Shown one piece after another: positions 18,250-26,273 of a stretch of DNA of 64,000 nt; position 1 is the first letter of the stretch, and each line of letters starts with the position of its first letter. Source of the DNA: Tundrisphaera lichenicola (lineage in GTDB: Bacteria; Planctomycetota; Planctomycetia; Isosphaerales; Isosphaeraceae). The stretch covers positions 992,001 through 1,056,000 of the forward strand of contig NZ_CP195106.1 of NCBI RefSeq assembly GCF_051175385.1, written 5' to 3'. The notes under the pieces were generated by a model that was not told the origin of the DNA, made no database searches, and worked only from the letters and a program-made list of their open reading frames with translations. A program made the position numbers and the translations under genes.

Positions 18250-18456
18250 TCTAACAGCTGATCCGCATCTACCAAAACGCACTCAGGGCGAAAGCATCCT
18301 CCTTTTTGAGTGCATGCCAGTGATCTTCTGTACCAATTTCTGCTTTGGCGTCTGGTGTAATTTTTACTTCAGAATGTCGCGAAGCCTGTGTCGAGCATCA
18401 TCGCCCCTGCAGATAGAGGCTGTTGCATCTTGTGATATCAGTCAATGCGTATAATG
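18250..18456. other. non-coding or decayed island sequence
   Basis: AT-rich 207 bp between the IS200 copy and the 3' end of the membrane-protein pseudogene. Only short frames are present on the minus strand (one ends in DHWHALKKEDAFALSAFW), without a plausible start. Probably remnant coding sequence. Confidence 0.35.
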
Positions 18457-18882
18457 CTAATCAAGTATTTCCTCGCTTTCCGAGATTGGTCCATCCGTCG
18501 ATTGAATGTCCTCATGATTTTCAACAGGCGGAGTACTGAACTCGGTAGGGGGAATTATGGACACCATGTCCAAACCACGAGCGTTGCGCATATATAGAAC
18601 AATTTTTGGATTTTGTGTTAGTGTCCACTGTTCTGCTTCATCTAGAGTTAACTTCAATTCGGAGTGAAGCCTATTGGCGACCGCATTGGCGGTCGATTCA
18701 AGCTCTTTGATGAATTTCTCGGTTTCCTCTTTGTAGCGAGAGCGGGACACGGTACATATTGTGAAGGTCATAATCAAGAAGAGTGTTATTCTGCAAATAA
18801 TTGCTTGGGAATAGCAGATTAGCTCAGCGGCCGTACTAACGGATTTGATTTTGGAGACGCCCGCAGAAGTTGGCGTACTTAG

Positions 18883-20338
18883 TACTACTCCGTTATCTGA
18901 TACGAACGGAACGCCTGGCCGGTTCGTATGCAGGGTATGAATCGCACCTATATCCCCGAACTCGCACCCGAAGTCCTCGAACGGCTCGACGCCTACGCCG
19001 CCCGTTTCCGCGACGACTTCAACCGGCCCCGACAGGCCCAATACTCCGGCGTCTACCTCCAGGGACTGATCCTCGACGGCGACCGCAAGAGCATCGAGCC
19101 GCTCTCGCGCAAGGTCACCCTCCCGACCGGCCTGGTCGTCGCCGACCTCGACCAGGCCCTCCAGCAGTTCATCGGCCAGAGCACCTGGGACGAGATGGCC
19201 GTCTGGAAGCGTCATCGCTCCGTCATGGCCGAGTCTTTCGCTTCTCCGGCCGGCATCTTCGTCATTGACGATACGAGCTTCCCCAAGCAGGGCAAGCTCT
19301 CCGTCGGTGTGCAGCGTCAGTACTGCGGGGCTCAAGGCAAGAAGGCTAACTGCCAGGTCGCACCCTCGGTTCATTACGTCGCCCCGAAGGGCCATTACCC
19401 GCTGGCGATGCGGCTCTACCTGCCCGAGGCCTGGCTCGATGACTCCAAGCGGCTCGACAAGGCGGGCGTGCCCCGGGAGCAACGACGAGCACTGACGAAG
19501 GGCCAGATCGCCCTGGAGCTTCTCGATCTGGTTCGGGCCGAGGGGTTGCCCGGCCGGCTCGTGGTGGCCGATGCCGGCTACGGCGTCTCCGGGCTCTTCC
19601 GAGAGGGGTTGGCCGAGCGCGGCCTGTCCTACATCGTGGGCGTGACCGACGAGATGGTGGTCTTCACCGAGGAGCCGTCGTGGGAGGTCCCCGGGCCGGC
19701 GATCCGACCGCCGGGGTCCGGCGGGCGGCCGCGACGGCGATCACGACTGAAGGCCGGCACCCCGAAGCCGGTGAGCCTGCGAGAGTTGGCCGCCTCGACA
19801 CCGCTGCGGAAGGTGACCTGGCGCGAGGGGACCAAGGGGAAGCTGTCGGGCCGCTTCGCCTGGCTTCGGGTCTGGCCCGGCGGGGGCTGGGCCACCGGCG
19901 AGTGCGCCGGGGCCGAGCCGGTCTGGCTGCTGATCGAGGAGCAGGCCGACGGCAAGATCAAGTACGCGATCTCGAACCTGCCGGGCCGAACCAGCCGGAT
20001 CAAGGCGGTCCGGCTCTGGAAGAGCCGCTGGCCGGTGGAGCAAGGTTATCAGCAGATGAAGGAAGAACTCGGATTGGACCATCACGAGGGGCGTTCCTGG
20101 CGTGGCTTTCATCATCACGCCTGCCTGGTGATGCTGGCCTTCGGGTTCCTGGCGTTGGAGCGAGAACGCGAGGAACGAGACCCGGCCCGGCCGGGAAAAA
20201 GGGGGGGACCCGCCCGGTGATCACGGTGCCGGCGATCCGCCGTGCCTTGCAGAGGCTGCTGGCCCCGATCTGTCGGCACAATTGCCCCTATTGCAAGGAT
20301 CGCTCATTGCAATTGCCGTTGATATTAACGGAGTAGTA
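18883..20338 (+). mobile_element. IS701-like insertion sequence (1456 bp)
   Basis: Terminal inverted repeats TACTACTCCGTTA (18883-18895) and its complement (20326-20338). It is flanked by a 4-bp duplication TTAG (18879-18882 and 20339-20342), matching the YTAR-type targets used by this group. It carries one transposase gene. Confidence 0.9.
18928..20220 (+). CDS. IS701-family transposase, C-terminus frameshifted
   Basis: 430 residues of a DDE_5-type transposase (IS701 group of IS4-like enzymes). Motifs include FVIDDTSFPKQGKLSVGVQRQYCG with the first catalytic aspartate, VVADAGYG with the second, and the VEQGYQQMKEELGLDHHEGRSWRG block with the glutamate. The frame breaks in an A5G7 run (20196-20207). 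Reading -1 there continues as GTRPVITVPAIRRALQRLLAP and ends in a Cys pair (CPYC), which looks like the natural family C-terminus. The catalytic core is intact, so activity is possible despite the truncated tail. Confidence 0.88.
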   Translation: MQGMNRTYIPELAPEVLERLDAYAARFRDDFNRPRQAQYSGVYLQGLILDGDRKSIEPLSRKVTLPTGLVVADLDQALQQFIGQSTWDEMAVWKRHRSVMAESFASPAGIFVIDDTSFPKQGKLSVGVQRQYCGAQGKKANCQVAPSVHYVAPKGHYPLAMRLYLPEAWLDDSKRLDKAGVPREQRRALTKGQIALELLDLVRAEGLPGRLVVADAGYGVSGLFREGLAERGLSYIVGVTDEMVVFTEEPSWEVPGPAIRPPGSGGRPRRRSRLKAGTPKPVSLRELAASTPLRKVTWREGTKGKLSGRFAWLRVWPGGGWATGECAGAEPVWLLIEEQADGKIKYAISNLPGRTSRIKAVRLWKSRWPVEQGYQQMKEELGLDHHEGRSWRGFHHHACLVMLAFGFLALEREREERDPARPGKRGGPAR

Positions 20339-20342
20339 TTAG

Positions 20343-21278
20343 AATCTATCCCAGTAGGCCCGCCGCCCGATAGGTGATCCAGGCGCAGACGAAGTGGAGC
20401 ATCCCGAAGTAATTCTCCGCCTTCTTCTCCCACCGGATAAGCAATCGCCGGAACCGATTCATCCAGCTATGTGTCCGTTCCACCACCCAGCGGCGGGCCT
20501 TCTGGCCCGCCTCACGCTTGATCTCCTTGGCTTCCTCGCCACGAGCCCGGACGTGCGTCGTGAACCCAAACTCCCGCACCAATTCCCTCGTATCTTCGTA
20601 GTCGTACCCCTTGTCCAGGCACATCCCCTGCGGCTCCTCCTCCGTTGGCTCGGGACGTTCCACCGGGATACTCTCCAGGGTCGCCTCGACCGGCTTCTTG
20701 TCGTGGCGATTGGCCCCTCGACGGTCAATCCCACCGGAATCCCCTGAGCCTCGGTCAGCAGGCTCCGCTTCGTGCCCCGCTTGCCCCGATCCGTTGGATT
20801 CCGGCCGGTCCGCTCGCCGCCCAGGGGGGCCTTGGTCATGGCCCCGTCCATCGCCAGCCACTCCCAATCCAGGCCCACCAGCTCGTCGTACTCGTGGAGG
20901 CCGGTCGCCCAGAGGTTGACGAAGACTCCGGCGGCGGTCCACTCCTGGAAGCGGCGATGGGCCGAGGAACTGGAGCAGATCCCGGTGGCGTTCAGTGCGT
21001 TCCACTGGCAGCCGGTGCGGAGGACGAAGAAGATGGCATCCATGGCCTTGCGGTCGGCGACCCTGGGGTTGTGGCAGCCCAGCGGGTGGATCGGGCGTAG
21101 CGGCAAGAGTGGCACGATCCGATCCCACAAGGCGTCAGGAATACGCCACTGATCATCGGCGAGATAGTCTGGTTTCGAAGCACCGTGCAGTCGGGCCTTG
21201 GCCATGAGATGGAGTCAAGAGAGCGGGCGGAAGGTACGCTGGTATTGTAGGCGCATGTCCACCTGCTGAGATAGGATC
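20343..21278 (-). mobile_element. IS5-like insertion sequence (about 936 bp)
   Basis: Imperfect inverted ends: CTATCCCAGTAGG at 20346-20358 against the complement of 21262-21274 (11 of 13 match). The flanks are TTAG at 20339-20342 and 21279-21282. The left TTAG is shared with the IS701-like element, so the two elements are stacked at one target. Outer boundaries are set by the duplications and could be off by a base or two. Confidence 0.8.
20346..21205 (-). pseudogene. IS5-family transposase in two frames
   Basis: The first frame starts at ATG 21205 and encodes the N-terminal DUF4096-like part (DDQWRIPDALWDRIVPLLP, GCQWNALNATGI) and the first catalytic aspartate region (WLAMDGAMTKAP). At a G4 run (minus strand, about 20714-20717) the coding frame shifts by -1, giving GANRHDKKPVEATLESI. 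It continues with LDKGYDYEDTRELV and RWVVERTHSWMNRFRRLLIRWEK to the stop at 20346. Two-frame organisation with a -1 shift occurs naturally in some IS5 subgroups, so this may be programmed rather than decay. Confidence 0.82.
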
Positions 21279-22454
21279 TTAGGCTGAAGCCAAAAAAGCG
21301 CCAAAAATTTCGCGAAGTCGCACTGGCAAAGGCTGTGTGGTCTAGCTTTTCTAATGCCCAGTATTCAAAAGCGTAAATCACAACCGTGGACATGCATAAC
21401 GAGAGGAAAGAAAAGCAGAGATAAAAGTCGATGTAGTGCTTCTTTGTCACTTCATCGACTTTGGCGGCGATAATCTCGAACGCTGAGTGGGTGCAATAAA
21501 CAAACGAGAGGTCTCCGTACTGTGACTCGATTGTATTTCCTGATTTGTCATGCAATTCGATTCGAGTGACGAGCGCTTTTCCTAGCTTTCCGGAAGCAAT
21601 GCCCAATCTGACATTCTTCAAGATGTGCGATAATCCCGAGAATACGCCAGATCTGTAGGCTTTACGATAGCTGCGACCCAATTGAATTGCCAAGATGATT
21701 CCCAGTAACGTCATTGAGGTTATGAGAACCGGAGTGTTATTTGACAATAGGATGAATAGGCAAGAAATACTGCTTGTGGTGAACACGGACAGATTGAATT
21801 TGAAAGCGCTGAAAAAATCGTGCACTGCGGGCGCGAATGCAATTGCGAACGGCCAGTTGTAAACAAGTCGTTTTGGGATTTCCCAAAAAAAAGGGCCAAA
21901 GGATAGAGCAATATGTATAATACAAAAGCCAAAAAAGCGGTACGCTTAAAGAAATACAAACTTATCGCAAACACTGCTAGTAAGGCAAACGCCTTGTAGT
22001 CAAGCATCCATTCGTAAGAAGGCGAAAATTGTCGAAACAGTAGGTGGTCAATATCGACAATAAATAGTTTTGAGATAATGTAGATGTAAAGAGAAAGCCC
22101 AAGAATATGTTTGATGGATTTGATGGTGATATAAAGGAAGCGACTGTTCCATCTTCCCGGTGTATTGTCATTTTGCTCGACAGACATTCGACCCCTTCCT
22201 TCCCTAACCGATCTTACTCGACTAGACATTCAATAGCAGAGCCAGCATAACAGGACACGCGTACCCTATCCAGCCCATGTCGGCTTTGCGTTATAGAGCA
22301 AGCCAATTATTTCGTCCGAGTCCAGACTCCGACGCCGAGCAGTAAATCGCATCGGCATTCGATTCAGACCACCAACGCTAAAATCGTGGAACACATAAAG
22401 CTCTGCCACGGCAGATCTATACTTCTAAACTTTGCGAAACAAGGGGAATCGTGA

Positions 22455-22481
22455 AGGGGTTCGATCCCCCTCGTCTCCATT
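22455..22481 (+). repeat. attR-like direct repeat of the tRNA-Ala 3' end
   Basis: An exact copy of 17272-17298 in the same orientation, with no tRNA 5' part upstream. It marks the distal end of the island. The hairpin 33 bp further on was probably the original downstream neighbour of the tRNA. Confidence 0.85.
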
Positions 22482-22513
22482 TGAATCGGCGATTGACTCG
22501 CGGCGAAACCGGG

Positions 22514-22550
22514 AATCCCCCGGAATCCTTGTGTCGGATTCCGGGGGATT
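22514..22550 (+). terminator. perfect 15-bp hairpin, probable displaced tRNA terminator
   Basis: AATCCCCCGGAATCC at 22514-22528, a 7-nt loop, and its exact complement at 22536-22550. No strong T-run follows, so termination is an inference. It lies where the tRNA-Ala terminator would have been before the island inserted, and also just past the 3' end of the convergent minus-strand glycosidase gene. Confidence 0.6.
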
Positions 22551-22618
22551 TCGCATCTGATGGTCGCCTGGAAATCATATCGTCGGTCGAGGGTCGCACC
22601 TCGGACTTGCTCCGGGAT

Positions 22619-24922
22619 TCAATCCGTTGCCGGCTCGAACACGATCCAGGTTCGTTGACGAGCCGGGATCTTCACCTGGACCTCGGCGGTGTCGGTCCGG
22701 GGATCGAGGGCGATCGTCCTCGGTAGGTCCTCCTGTTCTCGGACCTGGACCCTTCCGGTCAGGCCTGCGTAATAGAGCGGGACCTTGATCGTCCGGTCGA
22801 TCTCCTGGGGGAGCGGGTTGTAGATCATCGCCAACCCTCGCTCCTTGAGCTCGGGATTCACGTGGAGCCAGCCGTCCCAGTCGCGACCGTCGGGGCGTCG
22901 GAGGTGGATCAGGTCCGAGTCGAGAATCGCCCGGTGGGCCTTGTAGAAGTCCACCCAACGCTTGACGACCGCTTTGGTGGCGTCGGTGTCATAGAGCCGG
23001 GCGCCCCGATAGCAAGCCTGGACCCCGGCCCCGAACAGGTTGGCCAGCCTGGTCTCGTAGTGGTCGAGATGCTCGGCGAGGGGCTCGATGGTGGCGGCGG
23101 CCCCGCCCCCGTGATATTCGCTCAGCGGGACGAACATCCAGCCCATGCTCGGGGCCTTCTCCCAGGTCCCGTCGTAGATGTTCTGCCGCTCGATGATCTC
23201 CTGCTGATGCCGGGGGAGGGACCAGTTCGTCTCCCGATAGCCCATGGCGATCTTGTTCGAGCCGGCGAGGAAATACCAGTCGGGCACGTTGAGGTAGATC
23301 CCCCGGGCCCTCGACCAATGATAGAGATCTCGGATCGCCTCCCACTGCTTCCATTGCGAGTCGGCACGACCCTTGTGGCCCGGATGCTTCGTGGAGGCGC
23401 AGATGTCGCCCGGATAGGAGCCGTCGTGTTCGAGGACGTCGCAACCCGTCGCCTCGAAGAAATGACGAATCCTGGCGAAATAGTCCCGGCCCCATCGGCT
23501 GCACAGGCAGGGAGAATTCTCGAAGATCATCCCGCCGGGTTTACCCGTCGCCGGGTTGATCGCGTCCTCCGTGGGGTTGATCGATCGGCTCGCCAGGAGC
23601 GAATAGCCGCCAAGGGCGATGCCCTTCGAGTGCGCATAGTCGGCGACCTGCTTGATCCGGGCGAGCGTCTCGGGCGAGTCGTCCTCCATGTTCAAACCGC
23701 TGCCGAATGTCATGATGACCATCTCGAAGCCGACCTCGGCACACTGGTCGATCGCCAGACGGATGGCGTCCGGCTGGGCGCTCCGGACGTGCATCAGGAT
23801 GGGATTCTCGAGCACCCAGGGTGCGAGGGCTCGGTAGGACCGCCTCAGGGCGAGACCTCGACGCTCGCGGTCGCTCCCGTCGTGCAAGAGCTCGAAGACT
23901 CGGAATGACTCGAACGTCTCGCCCGGCTCGATCTCGGCGTCGGGTCCGACGATCGGCGAGCATTCCAGGAGGCAGGGCGTTTCTTTCAGGTAATGTGTCT
24001 GAGTTTCGTAGGCCGGATCGCTCTTCCAGTGGACCGCAGGCGAGTCGACCTGGCCCGTCATCCCGCCGCCGAACGCGTAGTCGGAGAAGACGTCGAGGTT
24101 TCGCCAGAGTTGGCGGAATTCGACCGGTTTGGCACCCACGAGCGACTCGGGTTCGACGACCGCGAGTTGCTCCACCACGAGACGGTCGACCGTCACAGGG
24201 ACCTTCGAATTGTTCTGCATGGTCAACCACTTGGCGAACAATGGCAGGCCGTCGTAGAGCTCGTAATGGACCAGGATCGAGACACCCTGGTGGACGGCCG
24301 GGTCGGTCGGTCGATAGGTGAACGAAAGCCTCACGCCGGGAGGGGGCCAGGGGAGATCGCGGCCGATCCACTCGCGATGCGGGAGCCAGGGGAAGCGGGC
24401 CTCGGTCCGACCCACCTGGAAACCGACGCAACGCCAGGCCCCGGGATCGGCATCGAGCGCATCGAGAGCCTCGGGTTCGAGGAAATTGTGGATCTTCGCG
24501 CCGACCAGGCCGCCGACCTCCACCTTCTTTCCGTCAAGCTCCAGGATCGCCTCGGGCAGGACGCTCCTCAGGAACGACTCCCCGGTCCCCAGGTGATCGA
24601 GCCCCACCGTCGAGCCGTTCGGTGCCAGACGGAAGGTCCGGCGGACCAGCCCATTCTCAAGGAATATTTCTCGATCGGAGCCACCTCGGTGGACCTTCGC
24701 CACCGCGGAGGATCCGTCGATCAGCCAGTCTCCCGGACTACGCCCCGGCTCGCTCGTCGAAGGCGGCAAGCCTGCCGAACTCGGGACGGGCTCCTCGGCG
24801 CGACTCGATGTCGCGAGGAAGGTCAGGGCCAGGAGGAAGAAGCACCGGCGAAGCAGGGATTCTCCCCGTCCGGAGTGGCTTCCGCTCGAAAAGTTCGGGG
24901 TGAACTCGGTCGGACTCGGCAT
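22619..24922 (-). CDS. secreted alpha-galactosidase-like glycoside hydrolase
   Basis: 767 residues with a signal-peptide-like hydrophobic stretch after a polar N-terminus (CFFLLALTFLATSSRA). The N-terminal half is beta-rich. The C-terminal half reads as a TIM barrel of the melibiase clan (GH36/GH27-like): VIMTFGSGLNMEDD, YAHSKGIALGGYSLLAS, and DVLEHDGSYPGD, whose aspartate is a candidate nucleophile. A small C-terminal beta domain follows. Expected role is hydrolysis of alpha-linked sugars outside the cytoplasm. The exact GH family is not certain. It is transcribed away from the CIS cluster, with a gap of about 930 bp. Confidence 0.7.
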   Translation of the reverse strand: MPSPTEFTPNFSSGSHSGRGESLLRRCFFLLALTFLATSSRAEEPVPSSAGLPPSTSEPGRSPGDWLIDGSSAVAKVHRGGSDREIFLENGLVRRTFRLAPNGSTVGLDHLGTGESFLRSVLPEAILELDGKKVEVGGLVGAKIHNFLEPEALDALDADPGAWRCVGFQVGRTEARFPWLPHREWIGRDLPWPPPGVRLSFTYRPTDPAVHQGVSILVHYELYDGLPLFAKWLTMQNNSKVPVTVDRLVVEQLAVVEPESLVGAKPVEFRQLWRNLDVFSDYAFGGGMTGQVDSPAVHWKSDPAYETQTHYLKETPCLLECSPIVGPDAEIEPGETFESFRVFELLHDGSDRERRGLALRRSYRALAPWVLENPILMHVRSAQPDAIRLAIDQCAEVGFEMVIMTFGSGLNMEDDSPETLARIKQVADYAHSKGIALGGYSLLASRSINPTEDAINPATGKPGGMIFENSPCLCSRWGRDYFARIRHFFEATGCDVLEHDGSYPGDICASTKHPGHKGRADSQWKQWEAIRDLYHWSRARGIYLNVPDWYFLAGSNKIAMGYRETNWSLPRHQQEIIERQNIYDGTWEKAPSMGWMFVPLSEYHGGGAAATIEPLAEHLDHYETRLANLFGAGVQACYRGARLYDTDATKAVVKRWVDFYKAHRAILDSDLIHLRRPDGRDWDGWLHVNPELKERGLAMIYNPLPQEIDRTIKVPLYYAGLTGRVQVREQEDLPRTIALDPRTDTAEVQVKIPARQRTWIVFEPATD

Positions 24923-25855
24923 GATTCACCTGGATGAGGAGGATTGGTCGGTCGATGGAGGTCGAATTCTCGGGCTGGCGATTTCGGCGGGATTCCAGAG
25001 GTAGGCTCGACAAACTCCAGGATGAGCACGATCGGCGGATGTCGGGATGATCGGAGGGACCGCTGCCAGGCCTCCCGGATCTCGCTCGAGTTCGCGAGGC
25101 TCGACTGATCCACATTTCGAGTGGCAGCATCGACAGTAACACGGGAAGTTGCACACGCCCACGGGCTCCTGATGGAGGACGTCCCTCGATGTTTCTATCC
25201 CACCGGGATCGGATGTCTCGCGATAAATGCATGCCGGGCGAGATTCGTGATCGGGAGCCGGACCGTCGTCGATGAGGACGCCCCTCATTGCGGGGTGGTC
25301 GCAGGGGCGGCGTGATGCTCGCCAACCCCGATGCAAGTTCGAAGCAGTCCCTCGATAGGATCGTGTTCGCGTGCGTCGATGTGCGGCCTTCCTGCCCGAT
25401 ACGGATCGGGGGGAAATGAGTGGCTGGTGGCGAGAAAGTCGCTTGGATTTCGGATGGCGACGATCGCGAAATCGACCCTCTGCCCGACCGTGGACGCTGT
25501 CCGGAGGCCGAGCCTGGCCGTAATATTCGCCAAAATCCCGAAAAATAAAATTGACGCTTGAGTGGACCATCCGGTCGAACTATGATGACCCCCGTTCGGT
25601 CGGAGAGACACATTCTGATCCTTGCTTGAATCTCATGATTGCACGAGATGCGCCCGTGTTCATGGGGTGAGTTCCGGCACGAGTCGTCCCCCTCCGGTCC
25701 GCCGGAAGATCGGGCGATCGTCATCGTCGGTCATTGCTGCGTCGTCTCGTCCATATCATCGAGGGCGACCCGGGGTTCATCGCGACTTCAGGAGATCGGC
25801 ATGATTTAAACATGCCGGCGCAAATGGTCCGCTCTGCCGGACCGGGGGAGTTTGC
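24923..25855. other. intergenic region between glycosidase and CIS cluster
   Basis: 933 bp with several short frames on both strands. None has a recognisable product, a good ribosome site or coherent composition, so I call no gene. It contains an AT-rich tract around 25520-25555 next to the candidate promoter at 25558-25586, and presumably carries the divergent control signals for both neighbours. Confidence 0.5.
25558..25586 (+). promoter_or_regulatory. candidate promoter for the CIS operon
   Basis: TTGAGT at 25558-25563 and TATGAT at 25581-25586 are spaced by 17 bp. An AT-rich tract resembling an UP element lies immediately upstream. It is the best sigma70-like match I found in the gap and points toward the CIS genes, leaving a leader of about 260 nt. 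Pattern-based only. Confidence 0.4.
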
Positions 25856-26242
25856 ATGGAGATCAAGGTCCTCGTCGGCGCGAATATCCAGGTCCCCGGC
25901 GGGCCGACGTTGAATATGAACTGGTCGGTGCCGGCCGACGGATACGACCGGCTGGTCCTGAAGCTCGGGGCCGGCGAGAAGCAGTCGGTCAACCTTCTTC
26001 CCGCCGCGAAGGCCGCGCCTGCGCTGCTCCTGATCTCGTCGACCAAGTACGACGAACTGATCACTTGTACGCTCGATCCGGGCGGCGCCGCGAAGGCGTT
26101 CAAGCTCACCTCGCCCCTCCTGGCGAGCGGGGGCGACCTGGCCGCCGCGCTGGCGGCTTCGGCCGCCTCGGTCGAGATCGAAAACAAGACGACCGGGGCC
26201 ATCACCGTGGACATCTTCATCGTGCGGGTGATCACCGCTTAA
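25856..26242 (+). CDS. hypothetical protein, first gene of the CIS cluster
   Basis: 128 residues, no signal peptide. Predicted mostly beta strand, with an Ala-rich segment (residues ~95-110) and a valine/isoleucine-rich C-terminus (ITVDIFIVRV). The ATG follows a GGGGGAG ribosome site. It precedes the sheath gene by 31 bp on the same strand, so it is probably part of the operon. I do not recognise a family. Possible roles are a small structural or regulatory component; there is no direct evidence for either. Confidence 0.7.
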   Translation: MEIKVLVGANIQVPGGPTLNMNWSVPADGYDRLVLKLGAGEKQSVNLLPAAKAAPALLLISSTKYDELITCTLDPGGAAKAFKLTSPLLASGGDLAAALAASAASVEIENKTTGAITVDIFIVRVITA

Positions 26243-26273
26243 CCAACTTCCGGCTCGAACGCAAGGGGCCCCG

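Larger units (their letters stand above)
18457..22187 (-). pseudogene. multi-span membrane protein gene, split by two insertion sequences and a frameshift
   Basis: The 5' part starts at ATG 22187, preceded by a good Shine-Dalgarno (GGAAGGAAGGGG). It encodes hydrophobic segments up to a T8 run (minus strand, 21886-21893) where the frame breaks. One extra T would join LYPLALF to FWEIPKRLVYNWPF and continue through 21279. There the IS5-like and IS701-like elements intervene. Deleting 18879-21278 (2400 bp, a multiple of three, leaving one TTAG) joins FWRFFGFSL to STPTSAGVSKIKS and runs to the stop at 18457. The reconstructed protein is about 443 residues. It has at least six hydrophobic segments and a soluble C-terminal tail beginning SRSRYKEETEKFIKELES. 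I do not recognise the family. It is the main original cargo of the island. Confidence 0.75.
17272..22481. mobile_element. small tRNA-integrated genomic island, degraded, no integrase
   Basis: It is bounded by exact 27-bp repeats of the tRNA-Ala 3' end and is visibly AT-richer than the flanking chromosome outside its IS copies. Removing the IS200 copy (569 bp) and the IS701+IS5 block (2400 bp) leaves only about 2.2 kb of original cargo: short broken frames at the left and one long membrane-protein gene at the right. No tyrosine or serine recombinase is recognisable. The element is therefore either an integrase-deleted remnant or one mobilised in trans. Confidence 0.75.

Noticed and set aside
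24926..25724. Overlapping 200-330-codon minus-strand frames in the gap upstream of the CIS cluster
   Set aside because: Serine/arginine-rich frames without ribosome sites, domains or consistent codon use; judged non-coding.
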